A program made the position numbers and the translations under genes. Of a stretch of DNA of 59,656 bases, positions 52,578 through 59,656 are shown piece by piece. The stretch's first letter is position 1. The number at the start of each line of letters is the position of its first letter. Under the pieces are notes generated by a model. That model had not been told where the DNA came from, did no database searches, and saw nothing but the letters and a program-made list of their open reading frames with translations. The DNA lies in the IMG/VR virus record IMGVR_UViG_3300009499_000123, positions 1 through 59,656 of that record; one strand, written 5' to 3'. The stretch comes from a virus.

Positions 52578-53625
52578 CGCCGCCCTCCATCGAGCGGACG
52601 CGCCGAAACTGTTGCAGCGGCATGTTCATCAGTTCTGCGGCTTTCGATTCGCCGATGTATTCCTCGGCTAATGCGTGGAACACCAGTTGTTCGAAGATGT
52701 GTGCCTTCTCGGTGGGGTAGTCGCGCCCCGGCTCCTTCCGGTACCAGCCCTTGAAGCGGAATAGCTTGGCTTGTTCTTCGCGGTAGGCAGGCGAGATGAT
52801 TCCGAGATCGCGAGCGCGATAGAGAATGCCGGCCATCGACAGGCCGAACTCTTCCTTCAGCAGCCCCAGTTCCTTGAGTTCGATGGCATTACGATGTTCG
52901 CCGAGCTCTTGCAGCACGGAGGCACGCGGAAACAGGAAGGCACCGGCAAAGCGGTTGCACGCCATCTCTTCGTCAAGATCATCTGGGAGGCGACCTTCAA
53001 GCATGAGGTGCCCCAGTTCGTGCGCCAGCGTGAAGCGCTGGCGATCCCCTGGCCAATGGCGGCCAACGACCACGATAGGCATCCCATTGACGCGAGCGGC
53101 CAAGCCGTCAAATTTGTTTTCGGCGTCTGCCTCGATCATGAAGACACGGATGCCGTTGGTCTCCAGCACGTCGATCAGATCGGGGATCGGATCGAAGCCC
53201 AAATCCCAAGTCTCACGGACGCACTCAGTGACCGCTTCGATCTCATCCATCCCGGTGATGGAGCCCGGCAACCCTTCGACTGTGGCAAAGGCCTTGACCG
53301 GCGACTGCGGAAACAGATTTTCTAGCTCGACGCGCCGCTCGATCTGGTCGATCACCTCGTGAGTGATCGCATCCAGCCGCTTCTTGGGTAAGGAGCTGCG
53401 CTTGCGGTATTCGATCCCTTCAAGTGCAACCGGCTCCGGTCGGAAGAAATACTCGGTGCGTACATTGAGCGCGCGCGACAGCCCCAGCAGGATGTCGCTG
53501 GATGGCATAGCGAGCCCGTCCTCGTACTTCTTGATGGCTGCGTGGGACACGCCGACGCGCTCGCCCAGATCGCGCAGGGATAGCCCGGCCGCCTTACGAG
53601 CACGATGGAGTCGAACGCTGAACAT
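52558..53625 (-). CDS. XRE-ImmA fusion regulator
   Basis: 355-aa protein with an N-terminal HTH_3 ('ARKAAGLSLRDLGERVGVSH') and an ImmA/IrrE peptidase with 'LAHELGHLMLEG' (H202, E203, H206). The combination lets one protein bind DNA and carry its own protease. First gene of the nine-gene defence operon, directly behind a strong promoter with an inverted repeat at 53641-53679 that it probably binds. Confidence 0.9.
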   Translation of the reverse strand: MFSVRLHRARKAAGLSLRDLGERVGVSHAAIKKYEDGLAMPSSDILLGLSRALNVRTEYFFRPEPVALEGIEYRKRSSLPKKRLDAITHEVIDQIERRVELENLFPQSPVKAFATVEGLPGSITGMDEIEAVTECVRETWDLGFDPIPDLIDVLETNGIRVFMIEADAENKFDGLAARVNGMPIVVVGRHWPGDRQRFTLAHELGHLMLEGRLPDDLDEEMACNRFAGAFLFPRASVLQELGEHRNAIELKELGLLKEEFGLSMAGILYRARDLGIISPAYREEQAKLFRFKGWYRKEPGRDYPTEKAHIFEQLVFHALAEEYIGESKAAELMNMPLQQFRRVRSMEGGDAAVNQ

Positions 53626-53640
53626 GATTGACCTCTTGTG

Positions 53641-53679
53641 GGTTTACATACACCTGTATTATAGTAGAATTTGTAAACC
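53641..53679. promoter_or_regulatory. Divergent promoter/operator of the defence operon
   Basis: GGTTTACA (53641-53648) and TGTAAACC (53672-53679) form a perfect 8-bp inverted repeat around a perfect minus-strand TATAAT (complement of 53658-53663). On the plus strand TTTACA and TAGAAT are 16 bp apart and could drive the gene at 53762. Repressor binding to the two arms would close both promoters. Confidence 0.75.
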
Positions 53680-53761
53680 GAAGTCCAGGCCGATCTTCGG
53701 TTCCTCAAGGTGCCCGGGTCGCTGCGGCGTCGGAGGTCCATCGCGGCCGAAGGAGCACGAC

Positions 53762-53971
53762 ATGGCTAAGCATTTTCCGAAGGGCCTGGATGGCCGCATG
53801 CGCGATCAGAACGGCGAAATCCGTCAGAAGCGCAGTGACACGAAGGTGGAAACCTTGCGCAAGACCTACGGCGATGACTTCGCCAAGGGCTATCGCTCCG
53901 ATGCCCACCTCGGGACCGTCTTGAAGCGTGAAGGCGTAGATACGCTCGATCAGTTGCTCAAGAAGAAATAG
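53762..53971 (+). CDS. Small conserved basic protein
   Basis: 69-aa protein with AAGGAG upstream; 'MAKHFPKGLDGRMRDQNGEI' followed by 'DTKVETLRKTYGDDFAKGYR'. Similar short proteins are known to me from proteobacterial islands, without assigned function. It is transcribed divergently from the defence operon and may share its operator, so a regulatory link is possible. Confidence 0.68.
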   Translation: MAKHFPKGLDGRMRDQNGEIRQKRSDTKVETLRKTYGDDFAKGYRSDAHLGTVLKREGVDTLDQLLKKK

Positions 53972-54037
53972 CCCCGACGTTGGGCCGGTCCGTTCTCGAC
54001 GCTAGTGGCGGCTTGCCTGTCAAGCCAGAAAGGTGAC

Positions 54038-54991
54038 ATGGAATCAGCACGCGATAAGCACACGGGCGAGATCGTCGACGCCGAACAGTTGTGGATCATC
54101 AATCCGGTCGACCCCCTGGGCTATGAATGTCGGGGCTGCGCCGCCCAAGCGACCCCTTGCTCGTATCGGCCGGAGAACAAGGTCCGCCCGTACTTCAGCG
54201 CGAAAGATGGGCACAAAGCTGGCTGCGACGTCGAGGGTGAAGTCGAGCTGGTGAAGCGCGCACGGAAGCAGCGGGTCACAACCCGTGAGGGCTTCCCTGG
54301 CGGCTTCCCGAACCGGCTCGTGCTCCGTGAAACTCGTCCTGTGTCCAGCCCAGATGGGTCTCCGACCGCTCCGGCGGGCGGTGGAGGACGCCGAACCGGC
54401 TCGAACGGATCAAGCGAGACGCGACGGGATCGCCATTGGGCAGCGCAGACCATTCGGCCAATTTGCCGCACTTTCCTAAATTACCCGTTCGACCGCGACC
54501 TCCCTTTGGCAGTGCCTGGAATCGAGGCTGACACCTACCAGCGTGTCTTCCGCTCCCTCAAGAGCGATCAAATCGTCCAGTATCCCGAACCGCGCCTTTT
54601 CTACGCTCCCATCAGTTGGAAGGCGCCAATCGCCGATGATGTCCAGCTCGAAATCCAATTGAGCTACGGTGAATGGAAAGAGCGAAAGCTCACTCGACCA
54701 TACCGGGTGAGGTTGGACTGGAAAGACTGGAGCGCAGCGAAGCGCAACTATGTTTCCCGAGAGATCGAGACCGCCAAGTCTGAGTACATGGCGGCAAAAA
54801 AGCGCGGCGACAAAGAAAAGGGATGGCTGTTCTTCATTGGAAGGCAGGACGAAAGTGACCCCACGCTCTTCCACGTCGATGATCATCGTCTTGTCTGTTG
54901 CGTGGTTGCCGAAATGATCTACCCGCCGTGGCCCGCTAACCGCCAGAATGAGAAGCAGGCCATTGACCGCCCTGCGCCGTCAAATTATTGA
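54038..54991 (+). CDS. CoiA-like zinc-binding protein, unknown
   Basis: 317-aa protein from ATG 54038 (AAAGGTGAC upstream). The N-terminal 70 residues contain 'YECRGCAAQATPCSY' and 'RPYFSAKDGHKAGCDVEGE', a zinc-binding layout like that before CoiA-type nuclease domains. A Gly/Ser/Arg-rich linker follows, then 'WKDWSAAKRNYVSREIETAK' and 'WLFFIGRQDESDP'. A PD-(D/E)XK fold in the C-terminal half is possible but I cannot identify catalytic residues. Confidence 0.55.
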   Translation: MESARDKHTGEIVDAEQLWIINPVDPLGYECRGCAAQATPCSYRPENKVRPYFSAKDGHKAGCDVEGEVELVKRARKQRVTTREGFPGGFPNRLVLRETRPVSSPDGSPTAPAGGGGRRTGSNGSSETRRDRHWAAQTIRPICRTFLNYPFDRDLPLAVPGIEADTYQRVFRSLKSDQIVQYPEPRLFYAPISWKAPIADDVQLEIQLSYGEWKERKLTRPYRVRLDWKDWSAAKRNYVSREIETAKSEYMAAKKRGDKEKGWLFFIGRQDESDPTLFHVDDHRLVCCVVAEMIYPPWPANRQNEKQAIDRPAPSNY

Positions 54992-55237
54992 AAGCACACC
55001 CTCAAGATCAAATCATTACTATCCCGCCCGTAATGAAAAAGTGCCGCTGTTCGCCCATTTGCATCCGGCACTACAAATGCGCAGGCCAGCGGCCGGCCTG
55101 TTGGCCGCCGCACCCGCTCACGCGCAGAGATGGAATCTCCGTTGCGGGCACGACGACCCCAAATCATCCGGATTGTTAAAGAGCAGCGTATCGCCCACAC
55201 GGGCAACACTACGATCTTCCAGCTGGAAGGGTTTCGA
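54992..55237. other. Intergenic region, no gene supported
   Basis: Short frames exist on both strands but none has a ribosome site with protein-like composition. The sequence is mixed in GC and may be debris between two modules. Confidence 0.4.
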
Positions 55238-56119
55238 TCATTGATCCAATGACGTCGTCGCGACAATGGCCTCGAACTGCTCCAACACTTCCGGGTGCTG
55301 CTGCCGGATGTAGCGGACCACCGCCTTGTTGTCCAACAGCTTCACCAGAAAGCCCTTGGCCAGCACCAGGTTGAGCACATCCTGACCGTAGGATTTTTCG
55401 ACCAGCTTCAGTTGCCCTTGCAGGTTGCCCATTTCGCGCTCCATCTTCACCATCTGTTCCGCCGTCACGCCGGACATCTTCCGTGGCCGCTTCTCGCTGA
55501 CCAGCAGCTGCGGCGGCGTGGCCGCGAGCAAGGCTTCGGCGTAGGCGACCGTCATGTTGTTGGCTGTGAGCATCAGCTCTACGCACTCGACCTGCCGGGT
55601 GGGTTTGAGCTTGCGCAGCACCGCGCCGAGGTTGGCGGAGAAGTGCTGATCCTTCAGCATCTCGACCGCCTCCGGGCAAATGCCGTCTAGCAGACTCATC
55701 TTCTTATGAATCTGGCTGATGTCCACGTTCAGAGCCTTGGCCAGCCGCTCGGGCGTGACGCCCCGTTCGACTGCGCGCCGAAGCATGTGGTGCTCTTGAA
55801 TGGACGAGATACGGTTGATCCGATTGTTATAGGTGTAGCTTTCGTCGTCGGTGGCGATCAGGCAGGGTGCGTCGGTGTAGCCGAGCTGCCGCAGTGCCAG
55901 CAGGCGCATGTGCCCATCGAGCAAGACGTGCTGGCCGGTGGCCTTGTCGGCCTTGCCCACGCTCAGGGGCTCGATCAGGCCGACCGCTTCCATCGACGCC
56001 ACGATCTGCTTGAACTTGCGCGAGGTATGCAAGCCCTCCGGCGTCTTGCGCGACGGCAGAATCCGATCCAGCGCAAGCGTGATCGGCTCCGGGATGAACC
56101 CCAGCAGCGGCCGGCTCAT
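55238..56119 (-). CDS. ParB/RepB-like protein 1
   Basis: 293-aa protein; ATG 56119 overlaps the preceding stop (ATGA). A ParB N-terminal domain ('KFKQIVASMEAVGLIEPLSV', 'LLDGHMRLLALRQLG') is followed by an HTH ('RGVTPERLAKALNVDISQIH') and a RepB-type C-terminal region ('KMSGVTAEQMVKMEREMGNL'). It is second of two ParB-like proteins behind a serine recombinase. Without a ParA partner, plasmid-type partition is unlikely; a role in recombination or island maintenance is inferred. Confidence 0.82.
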   Translation of the reverse strand: MSRPLLGFIPEPITLALDRILPSRKTPEGLHTSRKFKQIVASMEAVGLIEPLSVGKADKATGQHVLLDGHMRLLALRQLGYTDAPCLIATDDESYTYNNRINRISSIQEHHMLRRAVERGVTPERLAKALNVDISQIHKKMSLLDGICPEAVEMLKDQHFSANLGAVLRKLKPTRQVECVELMLTANNMTVAYAEALLAATPPQLLVSEKRPRKMSGVTAEQMVKMEREMGNLQGQLKLVEKSYGQDVLNLVLAKGFLVKLLDNKAVVRYIRQQHPEVLEQFEAIVATTSLDQ

Positions 56120-57015
56120 GTCGCGTGGCCTCCGATCCATACGCGCTCGGCAAGTTGCTTGGGCAAGGTATCCAGGCCTTCGGCACGTAGCAAATTGGAG
56201 AAGTGCTCGTCGGCCAGCAACTGGCGTAGCGCCTCGATCACGAACAGCAGGCGTTGCTGCGCCGATTCGGCCTTCTTGACCATCAGCTTCTGCCGCTCGA
56301 CCTCGTGCTGATAGTTGCGCACCAGGCTGGAGGTGGTGACGGATGCTCCCTTGCGTGCGGGCCGGTGGGCCAGCGTTTTGCCGAGGGCGCTGCGCCGCTG
56401 AAGCACACGCCGCGCCTGCATCAATTGCCCGCCGCGCAGTTGGCCGCTTTCATATGCGTCCTGCAACGCAGCCTGCACCGCTTCTTCGTCGCTTGCGCCC
56501 GCGATGGTGATGGCGACATTGAGTGGAACTCTTCCGGCTTCGACGGCGGCCAGCAGACGTTCCTCGCCTTTTTCGAAGAGGAGCAGGATGCCTTTGATGT
56601 AGTCGAGGCTCAGGCCGGTCTTCTGGGCGATGACGCGCTTGTCGTATCCCTGCTGGCTCAACTGCTCGATGCTCATCAGCAGTTCCAGCGCGCTGTATTT
56701 CCTGCGGGCGATGTTTTCGGTCAAGCTCATGATGAAGGCGTCTTCGTCGTTGACCCGCACCACCAGCGCCGGAATCTCCTTTTCGCCAAGCGACATGAAC
56801 GCTTTGAGCCGGCCTTCGCCGCAGATCAGCAGATAGCGTTTGCCATCTTCCAGATCGTCGCGCGGCGTCACCGTGACCGGCTTCTTCAGGCCGACGTTCT
56901 TGATGTTGCCGACGATCTCCTCGAACACGCGGCCATTGCGCTCGCGCGGATTGAGCACGGCAATCTGATCGACCGGGATCATCTGCAGGTCGATGGCGTG
57001 ATGCGGTTTGGTCAT
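56116..57015 (-). CDS. ParB-like protein 2
   Basis: 299-aa protein from ATG 57015, overlapping the recombinase stop (ATGA). ParB N-terminal domain with 'GNIKNVGLKKPVTVTPRDDL', 'LICGEGRLKAFMSLG' and 'LTENIARRKYSALELLMSIE', then an HTH 'VIAQKTGLSLDYIKGILLLF'. Shares the fold but little sequence with ParB-like protein 1, suggesting an old duplication or a heteromeric pair. Confidence 0.85.
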   Translation of the reverse strand: MTKPHHAIDLQMIPVDQIAVLNPRERNGRVFEEIVGNIKNVGLKKPVTVTPRDDLEDGKRYLLICGEGRLKAFMSLGEKEIPALVVRVNDEDAFIMSLTENIARRKYSALELLMSIEQLSQQGYDKRVIAQKTGLSLDYIKGILLLFEKGEERLLAAVEAGRVPLNVAITIAGASDEEAVQAALQDAYESGQLRGGQLMQARRVLQRRSALGKTLAHRPARKGASVTTSSLVRNYQHEVERQKLMVKKAESAQQRLLFVIEALRQLLADEHFSNLLRAEGLDTLPKQLAERVWIGGHAT

Positions 57016-58577
57016 GTGGCCCTCCGGATGCGGCTGCGCTCGGCCATGCCGTAGAGGTAGTCCAGGCTGTCGAAGCGGTAGCTCTCGAATTCGAGGCCGT
57101 TGTGATCGGCCAAATGGATGCCCGACTGGCCGAAGTCCAGACGCGGCAGCAGGTAGTAGTCCAGCGGCGCTTGATTCGTTTCGTCGAGCCGGACGGCGAC
57201 CGTGATGTCGGGCGTCAGGCTGGTGTCGAAGCGCACCTTCCAGCGGCGGCGGTCGTTGTCGAGCAACTGGCAGCGCGAGAGCACCAGCGAGACGGTGAAC
57301 TCGTGGTTGACCGTGAGCAGGTCGGTCGCCGGATCGCGCGCGACCATTCCGCCGACGTCTGCGATCATCCGCTCCGTCTGGCCAACGATTTCCGGGTGCA
57401 GGCGGCGCAGAAACTGGTTGACCTCCAGATACTGGTAGTCCCGATCCGGCGTGAAGCCGACTGTCTGGTATGCGCGGATCAGGCTGCCGAAGCGGTGCGC
57501 GTAGGCCGCCGCCGAGGGCATGCCTTCGGACTCGTTGATGATCAGGCCGGAGAGGTAGCCGTGCTGCTGGAACAAGCGGCGTAGCTTTTCGATCAGCTCC
57601 TCGTTGCTGAAGCGGTGCGCGCGCTCGCGCAGGATGCCCTGTGCTGTGTAGAACAAATCGGGCGGCACGATGCCTTCGAACGCGCCTTCCTTCTTGATCC
57701 ACATCTCCGGCTGGTTCACCACCCGCACCTTCTTGAGCTTGAAGGAGCGCCGGTTGTAGACGTTGTTGCCGATGTACTTTTCGTTCGACAGCACCTCGCG
57801 CACCGTGGCCCGAGTCCACGCACGGCCCAGGTCGGTGAGAATGCCCTGGGTATTGAGCCGGTCGGCGATTTCCGACTCGAACAGGCCGCCCTCGACGAAC
57901 CAGCGGTAGATCTGGTTGACGACGGCGACTTCGTTGTCCGGACCGGGCTGCAAGATCACGCGGTCGGTTTGCAGGCTCTTGTGCTCGCCGCGTGACAGCT
58001 GCCCCTTCACCGCGCCGGACTGGTCGATCAGCACGCGGCGCAGACCGTAGCCCGCTGGCCCGCCTTGCCGGAAGCCGAGTTCGATCAGGCGGCACTGCCC
58101 GGCGAACACCTTGGCCGATAGCTCCCGGCTGTACTCGCCCGCCATCGCGCGCTTGACGCCCTTGACGATGGTGGACACCGGCGAGCCATCGTTCTCGAAC
58201 TGCTCGGCGCAGTAGGCGACCTGGATGCCGGCGCGGCGGCAGACGTATTCGTAATAGGCGCTTTCGTCAGCATCCTGGAACCGGCCCCAGCGGCTCACGT
58301 CATAGACCAGGATGATCTGGAAGTCCGCGTTGCCTGCCTCGACGTCCTTGATCAGTTGCTGCAAGGCTTGCCGGCCATCGATGCGCAGGCCGCTCTTTCC
58401 CTCGTCGGCGTAGGTGCGGACGATTTCGATGCCCCGCCGCTGGGCGTACTCGCGGATCTTGTCGGCCTGGTTCTCGGTCGAGTACTGCTGGTGCTCGGTC
58501 GACATCCGAACGTACTCGGCGGCGCGGAACACTGCCGGGCGATCCGGCAGATCTATTGCTGGCTCTTCTGGCTGCAT
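57012..58577 (-). CDS. Serine recombinase, right border
   Basis: 521-aa serine recombinase. 'AAEYVRMSTEHQQYSTENQ' places the catalytic serine at residue 26, with 'DEGKSGLRIDGRQALQQLI' and 'YDVSRWGRFQDADES' following. The recombinase domain continues with 'GGPAGYGLRRV' and 'SNEKYIGNNVYNRRSF'. It is not close in sequence to the 451-aa enzyme at the left border, so the island carries two different serine recombinases. It lies about 0.8 kb from the right att-like core. Confidence 0.92.
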   Translation of the reverse strand: MQPEEPAIDLPDRPAVFRAAEYVRMSTEHQQYSTENQADKIREYAQRRGIEIVRTYADEGKSGLRIDGRQALQQLIKDVEAGNADFQIILVYDVSRWGRFQDADESAYYEYVCRRAGIQVAYCAEQFENDGSPVSTIVKGVKRAMAGEYSRELSAKVFAGQCRLIELGFRQGGPAGYGLRRVLIDQSGAVKGQLSRGEHKSLQTDRVILQPGPDNEVAVVNQIYRWFVEGGLFESEIADRLNTQGILTDLGRAWTRATVREVLSNEKYIGNNVYNRRSFKLKKVRVVNQPEMWIKKEGAFEGIVPPDLFYTAQGILRERAHRFSNEELIEKLRRLFQQHGYLSGLIINESEGMPSAAAYAHRFGSLIRAYQTVGFTPDRDYQYLEVNQFLRRLHPEIVGQTERMIADVGGMVARDPATDLLTVNHEFTVSLVLSRCQLLDNDRRRWKVRFDTSLTPDITVAVRLDETNQAPLDYYLLPRLDFGQSGIHLADHNGLEFESYRFDSLDYLYGMAERSRIRRAT

Positions 58578-58752
58578 AGGACCCGATCTCTTTGTTATTG
58601 GGGTTCTTGCTCTCGGGTCAGCCTTTCAATTCATAGGTCGGGCCATGGCCGGGGAGGCACGGCCGTGGCGTTTTCCGCCGAAATCGTTCTCATGCAGGGC
58701 GATCGAGGGCACATTTGGGCTCGAAATTAACGAGTCCCAGCCGAAAAGCCCA
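58578..58752. other. Leader region of the right recombinase operon
   Basis: No gene seen. It presumably contains the promoter for the recombinase-ParB-ParB operon, though the zinc-binding gene upstream has the same direction and could share its transcript. Confidence 0.35.
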
Positions 58753-59208
58753 TCACGTCCTCTCTTTGCAAGCGTCCTTTTTGCAAGGGCAGTCGACGCA
58801 CACGGGGGTGATTTCGACGACCAATGCTTTACTGTTGGACGCGTCAGTCCTTCTTGTCGGCGTGATCCTGTACAGCCCAGGGGGCAGTGAAGGTGTCCAG
58901 CACACGTCCATCTTTGCAAGGGAATGGGTGTTGCCAGATTGATCTGCCCGTTGCCGATCTCGATTGCGTTCCGCATACTCTGGGTGGGCGTCGCGATAGT
59001 TGCGCCAGTAGTCTGGATGGCGCTCAAGCCACGCTCGCTGGGCATCACGCTGGTTGCCCCGGTAGTCAGGGTCGGATTGCAGCTTATTGTGATGCCACTG
59101 GCGTTTTCGGGCGCGTTGGCACTCTGACAATGAACAGTAGGTCTGGTTCGGAGCTTGTGGGCGTGGCAGGAAAGTCTGGCCACAGCAGGCGCAGCGCTTG
59201 GTCGTCAT
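58753..59208 (-). CDS. Zinc-binding protein with Tyr/His-rich repeats
   Basis: 151-aa protein from ATG 59208 (GGAG 8 nt upstream). The N-terminus 'KRCACCGQTFLPRPQAPNQT' and 'YCSLSECQRARKRQW' is a zinc ribbon. The middle repeats a short unit ('SDPDYRGNQRDAQRAWLERH', 'PDYWRNYRDAHPEYAERNRD'). A second cysteine cluster ends the protein ('VCVDCPCKKDACKERT'). Proteins of this pattern occur beside recombinase-ParB modules; a DNA-binding accessory role is likely. Confidence 0.65.
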   Translation of the reverse strand: MTTKRCACCGQTFLPRPQAPNQTYCSLSECQRARKRQWHHNKLQSDPDYRGNQRDAQRAWLERHPDYWRNYRDAHPEYAERNRDRQRADQSGNTHSLAKMDVCWTPSLPPGLYRITPTRRTDASNSKALVVEITPVCVDCPCKKDACKERT

Positions 59209-59216
59209 CAATTTTC

Positions 59217-59237
59217 TCCATACGAAAAACGTATGGA
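59217..59237. promoter_or_regulatory. Perfect inverted repeat upstream of the zinc-binding gene
   Basis: TCCATACG-AAAAA-CGTATGGA, an 8-bp palindrome with a 5-base spacer, lies 9 nt before the ATG and includes its ribosome site. It could be an operator or a translational hairpin. Confidence 0.55.
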
Positions 59238-59341
59238 AACCATGCGTGACGGAGGTGCAGCCCGACCACCAGGAACGGCGTGGCGGCTCGCCAATGCGTT
59301 GTATTGGCGGCAGCGTTAAGGACCGGGGTGAAATTGCAGGT

Positions 59342-59354
59342 TTGCGGACGCGGG
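59342..59354 (+). other. Right att-like core
   Basis: Exact copy of TTGCGGACGCGGG from the tmRNA T-arm (88-100), followed by a degenerate ATCAATTCCGC where the tmRNA has TTCGATTCCCGC. Likely attR of one integration event. Confidence 0.5.
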
Positions 59355-59515
59355 ATCAATTCCGCAATCGGGAATCGAACTGGCAGATGATCACGGGCCG
59401 CAAGTTGGATGAGGTGGCGACTTGATTGGCTACCGTTCACGGCATAAACGGTCAGATTTCGCACCCTTTTGCAGCAGTTCGCAGCAGCCATAATGGCCTG
59501 AACTGGCGCGGTTTA

Positions 59516-59577
59516 GCGCGGGATTCCACCCCACCACCATTTACCAAAAGCCCAACCCTTATCGGTTGGGTTTTTTT
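59516..59577 (+). pseudogene. Degenerate second copy of the tmRNA 3' end and terminator
   Basis: CGCGGGATTCCACC...CCACCACCA (59517-59539) is followed at a similar distance by CCCAACC-CTTATC-GGTTGGG-TTTTTTT (59551-59577). The order T-arm, CCA, terminator repeats that at 95-160 and the downstream text CTGCCTG is also shared. It looks like a relic of the ssrA end at the island's outer border; the hairpin itself may still terminate transcription. Confidence 0.5.
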
Positions 59578-59656
59578 CTGCCTGGAACGCCAGAACTGGC
59601 GAGGTTCCATATCCTGGCCTCTTGAGCACATTCCTCCCGAAGCCATCGTTCCCGGC

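Larger units (their letters stand above)
59238..59656. other. Right border region without protein-coding genes
   Basis: Apart from the att-like core, the ssrA relic and its hairpin, no supported gene is seen up to the window edge. Short frames here lack ribosome sites and protein-like composition. Confidence 0.4.

Noticed and set aside
55238-57015. Plasmid partition locus
   Set aside because: No ParA ATPase, replication initiator or centromere-like array accompanies the two ParB-like genes; they are linked to a recombinase instead.

Overview
The window is one side of a proteobacterial chromosome (high GC, GC-rich third codon positions, Pseudomonadota-type ssrA) in which a composite mobile island of about 59 kb sits against the 3' end of the tmRNA gene. 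The tmRNA 3' end and its terminator are at 1-160. Degenerate copies of the tmRNA T-arm/CCA region and terminator reappear at 59342-59354 and 59516-59577, so almost everything between looks inserted.

Left border (409-6896): a serine-recombinase module on the minus strand (small HTH protein, 451-aa recombinase, DUF2924 protein, 71-aa protein). Next comes a lysogeny-type switch (XRE repressor plus ImmA/IrrE peptidase, with a truncated third gene) that faces a two-gene unit of unknown function at 4648-6844.

Prophage core (7028-43832, plus strand): an early region with a MerR-like HTH protein, Sak4-like ATPase, SSB-like protein, SF2 helicase, Cas4/RecB-like nuclease, primase-helicase and RuvC-like resolvase. 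An iteron-like repeat array lies inside the resolvase ORF. Then follow a ParB-methyltransferase, a minus-strand DUF3489 gene, an HNH endonuclease, a possible cos region and an HK97-type head (TerS, a glycosyltransferase, TerL, portal, S49 protease, capsid, connectors). The tail is Mu-type and contractile (DUF2635, sheath, tube, gp41 with a -1 frameshift site, tape measure, gpN, gp44-48). After gp48 lies an unusual module: a tail-fibre-like protein ending in Pro-Thr repeats and about 30 consecutive prolines, an unknown protein, a PP-loop (asparagine-synthase-like) protein, a 108-aa protein, a cupin and a prolyl 4-hydroxylase. A lysis cassette (1-TM protein, DUF5675, 3-TM holin) closes the late region.

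Defence operon (53625 down to 43837, minus strand): XRE-ImmA fusion, PIN protein, hsdM, hsdS in two halves, hsdR, SLATT membrane protein, CD-NTase-like nucleotidyltransferase and an HrgA-like protein, with gaps of at most 15 nt or overlaps. The hsdS halves are separated by 15 copies of CTTG. Translation by hand shows that 13 or 16 copies would fuse them into a full two-TRD specificity subunit, so this is a phase-variable Type I R-M locus that also carries a nucleotide-signalling pair.

Right border (53762-59656): a small conserved protein, a CoiA-like zinc-binding protein, and a minus-strand trio of a 521-aa serine recombinase with two ParB-like proteins, then a zinc-binding protein and the right-hand att-like sequences.

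The two most interesting systems are the tail-linked Pro-rich protein/prolyl-hydroxylase/PP-loop module (38288-42193) and the phase-variable R-M operon containing CD-NTase-SLATT (43837-53625). All functional assignments rest on reading motifs by eye; no database search was run.
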